Shown: piece after piece, positions 42,965 through 51,827 of the stretch
Position numbering within the stretch: position 1 is the first letter of the stretch
Layout: each line of letters opens with the position of its first letter
Source of the DNA: Paenibacillus lupini
GTDB lineage: Bacteria > Bacillota > Bacilli > Paenibacillales > Paenibacillaceae
NCBI RefSeq assembly: GCF_011761355.1
Contig: NZ_JAASRW010000015.1
Coordinates: 1 to 61,325 of the forward strand
Length of the DNA stretch: 61,325 nt
Reading direction: 5' to 3'
Position numbers and translations under genes: made by a program
The notes under the pieces: model-generated
Database searches by the model: none
Seen by the model: the letters and a program-made list of their open reading frames with translations, nothing else
Told to the model about the DNA's origin: nothing

Positions 42965-43792
42965 ATGGAATTGTGGTATACAGAAAAACAAACCGAAAAC
43001 TTCGGCATTACAGCGAAGATTACTAAGACTTATGTAGACGAACAAACTGATTTTCAAAAGCTCGATATGATCGAAACGGAAGAGTTCGGCACAATGCTGG
43101 TTCTCGACGGTATGGTCATGACTACAGTTAAGGATGAGTTCGTGTATCACGAAATGGTAGCCCATCCGGTACTCTTCACGCATCCGAATCCGGAGCATGT
43201 GCTTGTAGTAGGCGGCGGAGACGGCGGCGTTATCCGTGAAATTATGAAGCATCCAAAAGTGAAAAAAGCTGTGCTCGTTGATATTGACGGCAAGGTTATC
43301 GAATATTCCAAGAAGTACCTGCCGACGATTGCAGGCGAATTGGACAACCCTCGTGTTGAAGTTCAAGTGAACGACGGCTTCATGCATATTCATGATCATA
43401 AAAATACGTATGACGTTATTATGGTTGACTCGACTGAACCTGTTGGCCCTGCGGCGAACCTGTTCACACGCGGCTTCTACCAAGGTATCTACGAGTCGTT
43501 GAAAGAAGACGGTATCTTCGTCGCTCAAACCGACAACCCTTGGTTCAAGGCTGACCTGATTCAAAGCGTTAACAAAGACGTGAAGGAAGTATTCCCGATC
43601 GTTCGCGTATACGGCGCTAACATCCCGACTTACCCAAGTGGTCTTTGGACATTCACAATGGGCAGCAAGAAGTATGATCCGCTTCAAGTGGATGAAGCTT
43701 CGATTACTGAGATCGAAACAAAATACTACACACCACGCCTTCACAAAGCGGCATTTGTTCTGCCTAAATTTGTAGAAGACCTCGTGAAGTAA
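42965..43792 (+). CDS. speE: Spermidine synthase
   Basis: SpeE transfers aminopropyl from decarboxylated SAM to putrescine. The 275 residues carry the class I methyltransferase-like fold with V-V-G-G-G-D-G-G (SAM-site loop) near residues 81-88, D-V-I-M-V-D-S-T and Y-P-S-G-L-W-T-F. Start ATG 42965 follows AGAAGG. A hairpin (CACC-GAA-GCTTT... AAAGC-CGA-GGTG) and a T run (43856-43896) lie downstream, flanked by direct repeats of GAGGCGTCTT. Confidence 0.95.
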   Translation: MELWYTEKQTENFGITAKITKTYVDEQTDFQKLDMIETEEFGTMLVLDGMVMTTVKDEFVYHEMVAHPVLFTHPNPEHVLVVGGGDGGVIREIMKHPKVKKAVLVDIDGKVIEYSKKYLPTIAGELDNPRVEVQVNDGFMHIHDHKNTYDVIMVDSTEPVGPAANLFTRGFYQGIYESLKEDGIFVAQTDNPWFKADLIQSVNKDVKEVFPIVRVYGANIPTYPSGLWTFTMGSKKYDPLQVDEASITEIETKYYTPRLHKAAFVLPKFVEDLVK

Positions 43793-43959
43793 TAAAATAA
43801 GCGGCATACTCGCAGATGCGAATTGCCGATGGAAGAGGCGTCTTTGTGTCACCGAAGCTTTCTGTAAAGCCGAGGTGATGTGAGGCGTCTTTTTTATTTC
43901 CGGCGCGGCTGGTGTAGAATACGTAGTACGTAATTTTTGTGGTTAAGGAGAGGATTCGA

Positions 43960-44487
43960 GTGGAAGAAGCAGAGCGCATTTATTCTTTTCCGCCGGTAAT
44001 TGACGAGCGTGCCCGTGTATTGGTGCTGGGGACTGCCCCAAGTGTAAAGTCACTGGAGCATCAGCAGTTTTACGGTCACCCGCGTAATTACTTCTGGGGG
44101 ATGGTATACGGAATTTTTGGTGCCGGAGCGCCGGATGAGAATTACGAGAGGCGTCTCGCTTTTCTGCAGGAGCATCAAATGGCGGTGTTTGATGTAATTG
44201 AATCTTGTGAGCGGCCAGGGAGCCTTGATGTGAACATTAAGAACGAGCAGCCGAATGATCTGCCTGCCTTGCTGGCGAAGTACCCGGGTCTGAAGTGTTT
44301 TGCATTTAATGGAAGCAAGGCCTATGATACATTCCGCAAATATTTCCGCGATCATCCGGCGTTTCGGGATATTACCCTTCTGAAAATGCCTTCTACTAGT
44401 CCGATTCCCACGCAAAAGATGCGAAACCTAGAGGACCGGATCGAGGCATGGCATGCCATTCTCCCTTACCTGGATTTATCGGAATAG
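43960..44487 (+). CDS. Family 6 DNA glycosylase (hypoxanthine/uracil type)
   Basis: The 175-residue protein has V-L-G-T-A-P-S-V-K-S-L and Y-G-H-P-R-N-Y-F-W near the N terminus, with the H-P-R-N-x-F-W block of DNA-deoxyinosine glycosylases, and a second loop near T-S-P-I. It removes deaminated bases from DNA. Start GTG 43960 follows AAGGAGAGG by 6 nt. The exact base specificity cannot be read. Confidence 0.82.
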   Translation: MEEAERIYSFPPVIDERARVLVLGTAPSVKSLEHQQFYGHPRNYFWGMVYGIFGAGAPDENYERRLAFLQEHQMAVFDVIESCERPGSLDVNIKNEQPNDLPALLAKYPGLKCFAFNGSKAYDTFRKYFRDHPAFRDITLLKMPSTSPIPTQKMRNLEDRIEAWHAILPYLDLSE

Positions 44488-44566
44488 CTTACAATCGTTG
44501 AAATTACGGGCCTTCCTGTATATAGTAGTAACATACGAGAAGACTGGAGATATAGGAGTTTTTGTT

Positions 44567-45007
44567 ATGCAAGATAGAATGGCAGTTAAGATCACGCTGA
44601 CAAGTACCCAGGACGGAGAGTCCGTCGTACAAACGTACAAAGGGGAATGGTTCCGTAAGGAAAGATCGGTGTATATCCGTTACGAAGAACCGGTGGAAGG
44701 CAGCGCTGATCCTATTCGGACGCTGGTGCGCTTCCGCACGGACGAGCTGTCGATCACACGCCGCGGCGTTGTGGAGTCGGATCAGTTGTTCGTCCCGGGA
44801 GAAGTCAGACGAAGCGGCTATTACCGCTCCCCGTATACTTCGTTTCAGATGGAGACGGCTACAGCGTTTGTTGCGGTGAAGGGTGATGATGGCTTGGAGC
44901 AGCCATCAGCAGTGCCGCCTTTTACGATTGAATGGCAATATGAACTATGGATGAATGAACATTTGTCGGGCCGGTTCCATAATCGGCTCCATATACAGGA
45001 GGAGTAG
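44567..45007 (+). CDS. ywiB: YwiB family (DUF1934) protein
   Basis: The 146-residue beta-barrel-like protein matches YwiB, encoded directly before argS in B. subtilis. It contains V-R-F-R-T-D-E-L-S-I-T-R-R-G-V and Y-R-S-P-Y-T-S-F. The function is not settled. Start ATG 44567 follows ATAGGAG. It lies 5 bp before argS, so the two are one operon. Confidence 0.86.
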   Translation: MQDRMAVKITLTSTQDGESVVQTYKGEWFRKERSVYIRYEEPVEGSADPIRTLVRFRTDELSITRRGVVESDQLFVPGEVRRSGYYRSPYTSFQMETATAFVAVKGDDGLEQPSAVPPFTIEWQYELWMNEHLSGRFHNRLHIQEE

Positions 45008-45012
45008 GAGCA

Positions 45013-46692
45013 ATGAGTACGAACGTGTTGGAACAGATGTATGAGAAGGTGAAGGAAGCGATTGCTGATGCAGCAGTAGCAGGTGGCCTGGCTGCACGCG
45101 AGGAGCTGCCGGCATTCGTGCTGGAAGTTCCTAAAGACAAAGCGCATGGCGATCTGGCGACTAACGCAGCAATGCAGCTGACTAAGCTGGCGAAGAAAAA
45201 CCCTCGTCAAATCGCAGAGACGATTATCGCGAACCTGAACGGTGAGAAGTTCGGGATCCAATCCGCTGAGATTGCAGGACCTGGTTTTATTAACTTCCGC
45301 ATGGACAAAAGCTATTTATATTCCGTTATCGGTGAAATTACAGCTGCAGGAGATAATTATGGCCGTACGAAGGAAGGGGCAGGTCAACGTGTAGAAGTCG
45401 AATTCGTCAGCGCGAATCCGACAGGCAGCCTTCATCTTGGTCATGCGCGTGGTGCAGCAGTTGGTGATGCCCTTTGCAACGTGCTGGATTTTTCAGGTTA
45501 TGAAGTGACTCGCGAGTACTATATCAATGACGCCGGCAACCAAGTGAACAACTTGGCTCGCTCGATTGAAGCACGTTACCGTCAAGCACTGGGTCAAGAA
45601 GCTGAGATGCCGGAAGACGGCTATCACGGCGAAGATATCGTAGGCTTCGGTAAGCTGCTTGCGGAGCAGGAGGGTGACCGTCTGCTTTCGCTTTCCGATG
45701 AAGAGCGCTTCGCCTTCTTCCGCCAATTTGGTCTGGAGAAAGAATTAGATAAAATCAAGCGTGACCTCGGCCGTTTCCGCGTTGGTTTCGATATTTGGTA
45801 CAGCGAGACATCGCTGTATGAAAGCGGTCAGGTTGAACAGGCGCTCGACACGCTGAAGGAGAAAGGCCAAGTGTATGAAGAAGAAGGCGCGACATGGCTT
45901 GCAACAATGCCTTATGGCGACGACAAGAACCGCGTCCTTGTGAAAAATGACGGCTCGTACACGTATTTGACGCCGGACATCGCATACCACCGCGACAAAT
46001 TCAGCCGCGGCTATGACCGGATGATCAACATCTGGGGCGCTGACCACCATGGTTACATCCCTCGTGTGAAAGCTGCTATGGCTGCCCTCGGCAATGACCC
46101 AGACAAGCTGGTTGTGCTGATTGCGCAAATGGTAAGTCTGTTCCAAGACGGTGAGAAAGTGAAAATGTCCAAACGTACCGGCAAAGCCGTTACGATGCAG
46201 GATCTGATGGACGAAGTAGGCGTTGACGCGATTCGTTACTTCTTCACGATGCGCAGCATGGACTCACATCTTGATTTCGATATGGACCTTGCGATCTCGA
46301 CTTCCAACGAGAATCCGGTCTTCTATGTACAATATGCGCATGCACGTATTTGCAGTATCTTCCGTCAGGCGGATGAGCAAAGCATTGCTCTCTTGCCTAT
46401 TAGCGACATCGACTTCAGCAAGCTGAACTCCGAAGCTGAATTCGACCTGATGCGCAAACTCGGCGAGCTGCCGCAGGAAGTGTCGGAAGCTGCGGCTCAA
46501 TACGCGCCGCATCGCCTTGTACGCTATGTGTATGAACTAGCTTCGCAGTTCCACAGCTACTACAAAGCAGAGCGCGTCATCACTGAAGACGCGGCTCAAA
46601 CACAAGCGCGTATCGCCTTGCTCGGCGCTGTGCGCACAGTTATCGCCAATACGCTCCGCCTTATCGGCGTATCGGCTCCAGAGCGTATGTAA
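45013..46692 (+). CDS. argS: Arginyl-tRNA synthetase
   Basis: ArgS charges tRNA-Arg. The 559 residues have an N-terminal additional domain, the class I HIGH motif as H-L-G-H (residues 141-144), K-M-S-K in V-K-M-S-K-R-T-G, and a C-terminal alpha-helical anticodon domain. Start ATG 45013 follows GGAGGAG. It is downstream of ywiB as in B. subtilis. Confidence 0.96.
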   Translation: MSTNVLEQMYEKVKEAIADAAVAGGLAAREELPAFVLEVPKDKAHGDLATNAAMQLTKLAKKNPRQIAETIIANLNGEKFGIQSAEIAGPGFINFRMDKSYLYSVIGEITAAGDNYGRTKEGAGQRVEVEFVSANPTGSLHLGHARGAAVGDALCNVLDFSGYEVTREYYINDAGNQVNNLARSIEARYRQALGQEAEMPEDGYHGEDIVGFGKLLAEQEGDRLLSLSDEERFAFFRQFGLEKELDKIKRDLGRFRVGFDIWYSETSLYESGQVEQALDTLKEKGQVYEEEGATWLATMPYGDDKNRVLVKNDGSYTYLTPDIAYHRDKFSRGYDRMINIWGADHHGYIPRVKAAMAALGNDPDKLVVLIAQMVSLFQDGEKVKMSKRTGKAVTMQDLMDEVGVDAIRYFFTMRSMDSHLDFDMDLAISTSNENPVFYVQYAHARICSIFRQADEQSIALLPISDIDFSKLNSEAEFDLMRKLGELPQEVSEAAAQYAPHRLVRYVYELASQFHSYYKAERVITEDAAQTQARIALLGAVRTVIANTLRLIGVSAPERM

Positions 46693-46815
46693 TCGTTCCG
46701 CTCACACGGCGGCTCGGGCATTGCCGAATCGCCAATTATGACCGCTTAGTTTGCTGACCGCATTTATGTGGCTACGTGCTTCTCTATTACTGCCTGGTCT
46801 GCCTATGATGTATTT

Positions 46816-46866
46816 AATGCAGTATAATCGGTCCTTTTAGCTTCACTTAGCCGGTTATATTGCATT
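46816..46866. repeat. Long imperfect inverted repeat after argS
   Basis: AATGCAGTATAATCGG (46816-46831) and CCGGTTATATTGCATT (46851-46866) pair in 14 Watson-Crick pairs plus two G-U pairs around a 19-nt loop. TTCT follows. It may end argS transcription, but the stem is AT-rich. Confidence 0.5.
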
Positions 46867-46977
46867 TTCTGCAGTATAGCAGCTCTGGTAAGGCATAAGA
46901 ACGGCTATTACAACCCCACTATCCTGCAAGCACAAGAGCAATACAGCGTAGCAATAAGCCTGCCGCTGCAAACAAAG

Positions 46978-47037
46978 AGAAACCGTTCCAAGGGAAAGGG
47001 GGATACCCCCTCGCCGAGGAACGGTTTCTTTCTTTTT
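46978..47037 (+). terminator. Strong terminator downstream of argS
   Basis: A perfect 12-bp stem (46978-46989 with 47018-47029) encloses an inner GGGGG/CCCCC hairpin and is followed by TTCTTTTTC. It lies about 285 nt after argS; no gene is visible in between. Confidence 0.85.
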
Positions 47038-47087
47038 CTCCCAAAAGGATCGATGAGAGAGGAGAATGGTTAGGCAAGGCAAAGGCA

Positions 47088-47192
47088 ATGTATCTCCTGG
47101 AGAAGCGGAGCGTCTGCCTTTGTGTACACTTTGCTACCTATGAGAATTGTTCAAGGCAAAGTGTACACAACAGCAGTCGGAAGGAGATACAT
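47088..47192. repeat. Two-level palindrome of about 105 bp
   Basis: Outer arms ATGTATCTCCT (47088-47098) and AGGAGATACAT (47182-47192) are perfect. Inner arms TGTGTACACTTTGC (47121-47134) and GCAAAGTGTACACA (47156-47169) are a perfect 14-bp pair with a 21-nt loop. It lies in the 203-bp gap between the argS terminator and the end of the protease gene. Function is unknown; a small mobile element remnant or a transcript end are options. Confidence 0.75.
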
Positions 47193-47239
47193 GCCCCAGC
47201 TGAGCCAAGCCAAGCGCCAACATACTCATCGCACAAGCA

Positions 47240-48370
47240 TCATCGGTCCGCCGCCCCCAACATCTTCATCACATCAAGCTCCCCCGTATACTTGGGAGCC
47301 TTTGTACTTCGAAGCGGCAGGTACGACTTCTTCAGGATCGCCTTAATCTCTGCGGGAGTTAATCCCGGCCTATATGCGAGCAGCAAAGCAATGGCTCCAC
47401 TGACATGCGAGGTAGCCATCGAAGTTCCGCTCATTTCGTGATATTTGCCGCGAAGCCAGGCAGAGAAAATTTTATCGCCAGGCGCGTAAATATCGATGAA
47501 CGTTCCCCTGTTGCTGAACGGGGCAATGCGCCGAAGCCTATTTGTAGCCCCGACGGATATCGTCTGCGGATATCTCGCTGGATAATCGACCGAGCGTCTT
47601 TTGCCATCATTACCTGAGGAGGCAACGACAATAACGCCAGCATTATAAGCGTTGTTTATTGCGTTAAGGAGAGCTTTACTGCGTGTTTTCATGCCAAAAC
47701 TCATATTAATAATATGGACCCGGTTGCGCACGCACCAATCGATGCCAAGAATAATGTCGGAGACAAAGGCGCTTCCGTTATGGTCGAATGCTTTAACAGG
47801 GAGGATTTGTGCTCGAGGAGCAATGCCGATCATGCCCTGTACTTGGTTGGCTGCAGCGATGGTTCCGGCGATATGTGTGCCGTGTCCATTATCATCATGA
47901 GGCAGCATGCTGCGGTTGAGCAGGTTAATGCCGCGTGATAGCGACTGTCGAAGATCGGGATGACTGAAGTCTACGCCGGTATCGATGACGCCGATTTTAA
48001 TGCGATGTCCTGTCGTTGTGCTCCATGCTAGTGGAGCTTTAATTTGCTGGACGCCCCAGGGTATGCCTTTTTCCAAAGGAATGGTTTTGACTGCTGTGTG
48101 AACAGTAATACGGCGGTCGTTCTCAATCCATACGCCGCCGGAGAAACCAGATAATGTTGCTTCGACAGGGAGCTGACAAGAAATTGCACGAATGATACGC
48201 ATTTGCTTAACCGATTTGAGCTCAGGGGCAGTTGTCGATGCTTCAGACCACTCTTGCAGAAAGCGTCGATAATCCCCTTGCTGTTGAAATCGGATAATCC
48301 GATTTTTTGTCGTTTGGCCCGTGCAAGCCATCGTGTCCTTCAACCAATGGAGAAAAGCGGTGATGTCCAA
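47240..48370 (-). CDS. Subtilisin-like serine protease (S8) without a signal peptide
   Basis: The 376-residue protein has Asp130 in G-V-I-D-T-G-V, His163 in N-G-H-G-T-H and Ser317 in S-G-T-S-M-A-T-S, the intact S8 triad. Residues 1-100 look like a propeptide. No signal peptide is seen, so it may act inside the cell. Start TTG 48370 follows GGGAGGGG by 8 nt. A SigE/SigK-like -10 lies upstream. Confidence 0.85.
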   Translation of the reverse strand: MDITAFLHWLKDTMACTGQTTKNRIIRFQQQGDYRRFLQEWSEASTTAPELKSVKQMRIIRAISCQLPVEATLSGFSGGVWIENDRRITVHTAVKTIPLEKGIPWGVQQIKAPLAWSTTTGHRIKIGVIDTGVDFSHPDLRQSLSRGINLLNRSMLPHDDNGHGTHIAGTIAAANQVQGMIGIAPRAQILPVKAFDHNGSAFVSDIILGIDWCVRNRVHIINMSFGMKTRSKALLNAINNAYNAGVIVVASSGNDGKRRSVDYPARYPQTISVGATNRLRRIAPFSNRGTFIDIYAPGDKIFSAWLRGKYHEMSGTSMATSHVSGAIALLLAYRPGLTPAEIKAILKKSYLPLRSTKAPKYTGELDVMKMLGAADR

Positions 48371-48403
48371 TTACGCGTCCCCTCCCGACGGACGATGCTG
48401 AAC

Positions 48404-48412
48404 TATTGTATG
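48404..48412 (-). promoter_or_regulatory. Sporulation-type -10 element of the protease gene
   Basis: On the minus strand CATACAATA (48412-48404) fits the SigE -10 (CATACAAT) and the SigK -10 pattern (CATAnnnTA), 34 bp before the TTG start. The -35 is weak, so this is only suggestive. Confidence 0.4.
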
Positions 48413-48531
48413 AAACAAGGAGTTCGGCCGCATGAGCAACTTGCCTTTTTTCAGATAATTAGGCTTTGAGCCGTGTCAAAATCGAATGGCAAACATAGGA
48501 TGAAGTAAGAGTTCTTAGGGACTCTTATCGC

Positions 48532-48659
48532 TCCGGTCCGCATTACTCATGCGCTGTCCGGATGGATACAGTCAAAGCGAAGGGACAGCCCTTCGCTTTT
48601 TTCTGTTTCGAGGCAGGATACGGGGACTTCATACAGCCGAGGGACGGCTTGCTTTTTTG
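48532..48659 (+). other. Structured segment with two hairpin/T-run elements before rpoE
   Basis: A hairpin TCCGG-TC-CGCAT...ATGCG-CTGT-CCGGA (48532-48562) is followed by a strong terminator (stem 48574-48584 with 48589-48599, T run) and a weaker one (48634-48658). The two terminator sequences resemble each other around GGGACAGC and GGGACGGC. No plus-strand gene lies upstream for 1.8 kb, so they look like a leader or a small RNA end. The 180 bp before holds no other clear feature. Confidence 0.5.
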
Positions 48660-48735
48660 AATAAAATAGGTTTTACTATACTTTGATAATGGTTAAGATT
48701 ATGAAAGTGAAGATAGCAAGAAGGGATGTGTCCAT

Positions 48736-49317
48736 ATGAGCAGCGGCAATATTACATTGAAGCTCGATCCTGAGCGGATTAAAGAAATGCCTATGGTCGA
48801 CTTGGCGTTTGAATTGTTGAAATCGGCCAATACGCCATATTACTACCGTGACCTGATGATGGAAATTGCGAAGGTTCGCAAACTGTCTGCGGACGGAGTT
48901 AACCAAGTAATCGCTCAAGTATATACGGAGATTAATATTGACGGCAGGTTCGCTTGCGTAGGAAGCAATATGTGGGGATTGAAACGCTGGTACCCCGTTG
49001 AGAAAAATGAGGATCCGATCACAAACGCTAAGCGTCCTCGTATCATTAATGACGAAGATGATGATGATGATCTGTTCGCGGACGAAGAAGAAGAAACGTA
49101 CGCAGGTGACGAAGAAGATTACGATGTATTTGATGAAGATCGTGAATTCGGCGAAGCTGAGACAGAAGAAGAAGTTGATGAAGAGGTTAGCATCGAAGAC
49201 GAAGAGATTGAGGAAGACGCGGTTGATGAAGAAATCGACGCTGACGCTGAACTTGACGGTGAGGATGCTGATGACGAAGATTTTGAAGACGACGAAGACG
49301 AAGAAGAAGAGAAATAA
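48736..49317 (+). CDS. rpoE: RNA polymerase delta subunit
   Basis: Delta has an N-terminal HARE-HTH domain (about residues 14-90, F-E-L-L-K-S through M-W-G-L-K-R-W) and a long acidic tail of Asp and Glu. It speeds recycling of RNA polymerase. At 193 residues it has the length of the family. Start ATG 48736 follows AAGGGATG. In B. subtilis rpoE also precedes pyrG. Confidence 0.95.
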   Translation: MSSGNITLKLDPERIKEMPMVDLAFELLKSANTPYYYRDLMMEIAKVRKLSADGVNQVIAQVYTEINIDGRFACVGSNMWGLKRWYPVEKNEDPITNAKRPRIINDEDDDDDLFADEEEETYAGDEEDYDVFDEDREFGEAETEEEVDEEVSIEDEEIEEDAVDEEIDADAELDGEDADDEDFEDDEDEEEEK

Positions 49318-49344
49318 TCGTCTTAAGCTGGGTCTTCTTTACGC

Positions 49345-49387
49345 TTGACAGTCGATAGACGGGCAGAGTAAACTATTGCATGGGCTT
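49345..49387 (+). promoter_or_regulatory. pyrG promoter with GGGC initial transcript
   Basis: TTGACA (49345-49350), 18 nt, TAAACT (49369-49374). The predicted +1 at 49382 begins GGGCTT, and B. subtilis pyrG starts with GGGCUC, where CTP shortage causes repeated G addition. A terminator hairpin lies 136 nt downstream in the leader. Confidence 0.6.
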
Positions 49388-49517
49388 TAAGATTCGGTTA
49401 ACGTACCGCACAAGCAGCAATGGGTTACCTTTCATTTTTTGAAGGATGAATGCCTAAGCGGAATATAGCTTTCGCCGCTCTCTTGCGGTTAGCTAACGTT
49501 TAATAATATGCCAAATG

Positions 49518-49553
49518 AAAAGTGCCCCGTGAAGACGGGTGTCACTTTTTTTG
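49518..49553 (+). terminator. Terminator in the rpoE-pyrG gap (possible pyrG attenuator)
   Basis: AAAAGTGCCCCGT pairs with ACGGGTGTCACTTTT, with two bulged T residues, and then seven T residues follow. It contains CCCC (49525-49528) in its 5' arm that could pair with a G-rich transcript start. It may also simply be the rpoE terminator. Confidence 0.75.
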
Positions 49554-49691
49554 TTTGTAGAAGTAAATTTCAGTAACCAGATTTAGGAATCCATAAACTG
49601 GATAGAGGGGTACAGTGCCTGCTAATCCATGTTTATTGTACAAATGGGAAAACCTAAACATAACCATAGGAGCTTGGAGGGTATTAGCAAA

Positions 49692-51296
49692 GTGACAAAA
49701 TATATTTTTGTAACCGGTGGTGTCGTTTCTTCGCTCGGCAAAGGGATAACGGCTGCATCACTCGGTCGTCTGCTTAAGAACAGAGGTCTTAAAGTAACGA
49801 TCCAGAAATTCGATCCCTATATTAACGTTGACCCGGGAACGATGAGCCCGTACCAGCATGGTGAAGTATTCGTAACGGATGACGGCGCGGAGACAGACCT
49901 TGACCTTGGGCATTATGAACGGTTTATCGATATTAACCTGACGAAGTACAGCAGCGTAACAACGGGTAAAATTTACTCGAACGTTATTTCCAAAGAACGC
50001 CGCGGTGAATACTTGGGCGGAACGGTGCAGGTTATCCCGCATATTACGAACGAGATCAAAGAGCGCGTATACCGCGCTGGTAAAGAAGCTGGCTCGGACG
50101 TTGTTATTACTGAAATCGGCGGAACAGTAGGCGATATCGAAAGCTTGCCTTTCCTTGAAGCTATCCGTCAGATTAAGAGTGATATTGGACGTGATAACGT
50201 GATGTACATTCACGTAACACTGATTCCATACATCAAAGCAGCGGGCGAAGTGAAAACAAAGCCGACACAGCATAGTGTAAAAGAACTACGCAGCATTGGT
50301 ATTCAACCGAACGTTATCGTATGCCGTACTGAACATGCGCTGTCGGAAGATCTGAAGCGCAAAATCGGTCTGTTCTGCGACATCGACGCTAATGCCGTTG
50401 TCGAATGTCTCGATGCATCGACATTGTATGAAGTACCTCTTATGCTTCGTGAGCAAGGTCTCGATGATATTGTCGTTAACCACCTCAAGCTGACGACGAA
50501 CCAACCGGATATGACGCAGTGGGAAGAAATGGTCGAGCGCGTGAAGTCGCTGCATAAAACGACTGAAATCGCCATTGTCGGCAAATACGTTGCTCTGCAT
50601 GATGCATACCTTTCCATTGTAGAGGCTCTTGGACATGCTGGTATCGACGCAGATTCCGAAGTGAAGCTTCGTTGGGTAAACGCGGAAGAGATCGACGACG
50701 AGAATGTCGGAGAAGCTCTTAATGGCGTACATGGTATTCTTGTACCGGGCGGCTTTGGTGATCGTGGTATTGAAGGTAAAGTGACTGCAATTCGTTATGC
50801 ACGTGAACAACAAATTCCATTCTTCGGTATTTGCCTTGGTATGCAGGTTGCTGTTATCGAATACGCACGTAATGTAGCAGGCTTGTACAACGCAAACAGT
50901 GCAGAGATCAATCCTTCAACGCCATATGCAGTTATTGACCTGCTTCCTGATCAAAAAGATATTGAAGATATGGGCGGAACGATGCGTCTTGGCCTCTATC
51001 CTTGTAAATTGAAGCCAGGTTCACTTGCTTCTGTAGAATATAATGATGAACTGGTATACGAACGTCATCGTCACCGGTATGAGTTTAACAATGAATATCG
51101 TGAGCGTATTGAATCGGCAGGACTTCGCATTTCTGGTACTTCCCCTGACGGCCGTTTGGTCGAAATGGTGGAGCTGCCTGAGCACCCATGGTTCCTTGCT
51201 GTTCAATTCCATCCGGAATTCACATCCCGTCCGAATCGTCCACAACCGCTCTTCCGCGGATTTGTGCGTGCTGCTTTGAAGTACTCCGGACAATAA
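49692..51296 (+). CDS. pyrG: CTP synthase
   Basis: PyrG aminates UTP to CTP using glutamine. The 534 residues have the N-terminal synthetase domain (G-G-V-V-S-S-L-G-K-G near residues 10-19) and the C-terminal glutaminase with G-I-C-L-G-M nucleophile and F-H-P-E. Start GTG 49692 follows GGAGGG (49676-49681). Its leader suggests control by CTP level. Confidence 0.97.
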   Translation: MTKYIFVTGGVVSSLGKGITAASLGRLLKNRGLKVTIQKFDPYINVDPGTMSPYQHGEVFVTDDGAETDLDLGHYERFIDINLTKYSSVTTGKIYSNVISKERRGEYLGGTVQVIPHITNEIKERVYRAGKEAGSDVVITEIGGTVGDIESLPFLEAIRQIKSDIGRDNVMYIHVTLIPYIKAAGEVKTKPTQHSVKELRSIGIQPNVIVCRTEHALSEDLKRKIGLFCDIDANAVVECLDASTLYEVPLMLREQGLDDIVVNHLKLTTNQPDMTQWEEMVERVKSLHKTTEIAIVGKYVALHDAYLSIVEALGHAGIDADSEVKLRWVNAEEIDDENVGEALNGVHGILVPGGFGDRGIEGKVTAIRYAREQQIPFFGICLGMQVAVIEYARNVAGLYNANSAEINPSTPYAVIDLLPDQKDIEDMGGTMRLGLYPCKLKPGSLASVEYNDELVYERHRHRYEFNNEYRERIESAGLRISGTSPDGRLVEMVELPEHPWFLAVQFHPEFTSRPNRPQPLFRGFVRAALKYSGQ

Positions 51297-51342
51297 GAAC
51301 ACCCGTTCTAATAAGGAATGTTTCAATTTTTTTATTGGAAAA

Positions 51343-51370
51343 GCAGGATAATGTGCCTCTCCGCGCGAAT
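51343..51370 (+). promoter_or_regulatory. SigH-like promoter of spo0F
   Basis: GCAGGATAA (51343-51351) matches the SigH -35 consensus fully. CGCGAAT (51364-51370) after a 12-nt spacer matches the -10 in all but its first base. B. subtilis spo0F is also driven by SigH. Confidence 0.68.
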
Positions 51371-51428
51371 ATATTAACGATTATGGAAGAGTTGACCAGT
51401 TGTCGCTCGAGTCGCGGGAGGTAATATC

Positions 51429-51827
51429 TTGGAGAAGAAGAAGCTATTGATCGTTGATGATCAGAATGGCATCCGAGTGCTTCTAATGGAAGTATTCAGC
51501 AGTGAAGGCTACAATACTTTCCAAGCTTCAAACGGTAGGCTGGCACTGGAAATTGTGAAAGCTGAGAATCCTGACCTCGTTCTGCTCGACATGAAGATTC
51601 CGGGGATGGACGGACTTGAAATTTTAAAGCATGTGAAAGCTATTAATCGTGAAATTAAAGTCATTATGATGACCGCATACGGCGAGCTCGATATGATCAA
51701 GGAAGCAACTGATCTGGGTGCTGTGATGCATTTCACGAAACCGTTTGATATCGATGAAATGCGAATCGCGGTTAATATGCAGCTTCACGGCGGCAATTCC
51801 AACAACCGCTTTGCGGTAGGGTCCTAA
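51429..51827 (+). CDS. spo0F: Sporulation phosphorelay response regulator Spo0F
   Basis: Spo0F is a single receiver domain that takes phosphate from Kin kinases and passes it to Spo0B. The phospho-acceptor is Asp54 in L-L-D-M-K-I-P-G-M-D-G, and the T-A-Y-G-E-L-D-M-I and K-P-F-D-I-D-E blocks are nearly identical to B. subtilis. 132 residues; start TTG 51429 follows GGGAGG. The stop codon lies in the loop of its terminator. Confidence 0.95.
   Translation: MEKKKLLIVDDQNGIRVLLMEVFSSEGYNTFQASNGRLALEIVKAENPDLVLLDMKIPGMDGLEILKHVKAINREIKVIMMTAYGELDMIKEATDLGAVMHFTKPFDIDEMRIAVNMQLHGGNSNNRFAVGS

Noticed and set aside
42875..43852. 325-codon minus-strand open frame opposite speE
   Set aside because: It lies fully antisense to a clear spermidine synthase gene, has no recognisable domain and no ribosome site; it follows from codon bias of the real gene.
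43831..43896. Segment after speE with two GAGGCGTCTT copies
   Set aside because: The copies are direct repeats, so they do not form a terminator stem; only the inner hairpin remains, which I noted under speE.
47946..47952. Spo0A-box-like TGTCGAA inside the S8 protease gene
   Set aside because: Isolated in coding sequence, not near a promoter.
48998..49348. 116-codon basic frame inside rpoE
   Set aside because: A +1 frame product of the repetitive acidic codons of the delta tail.
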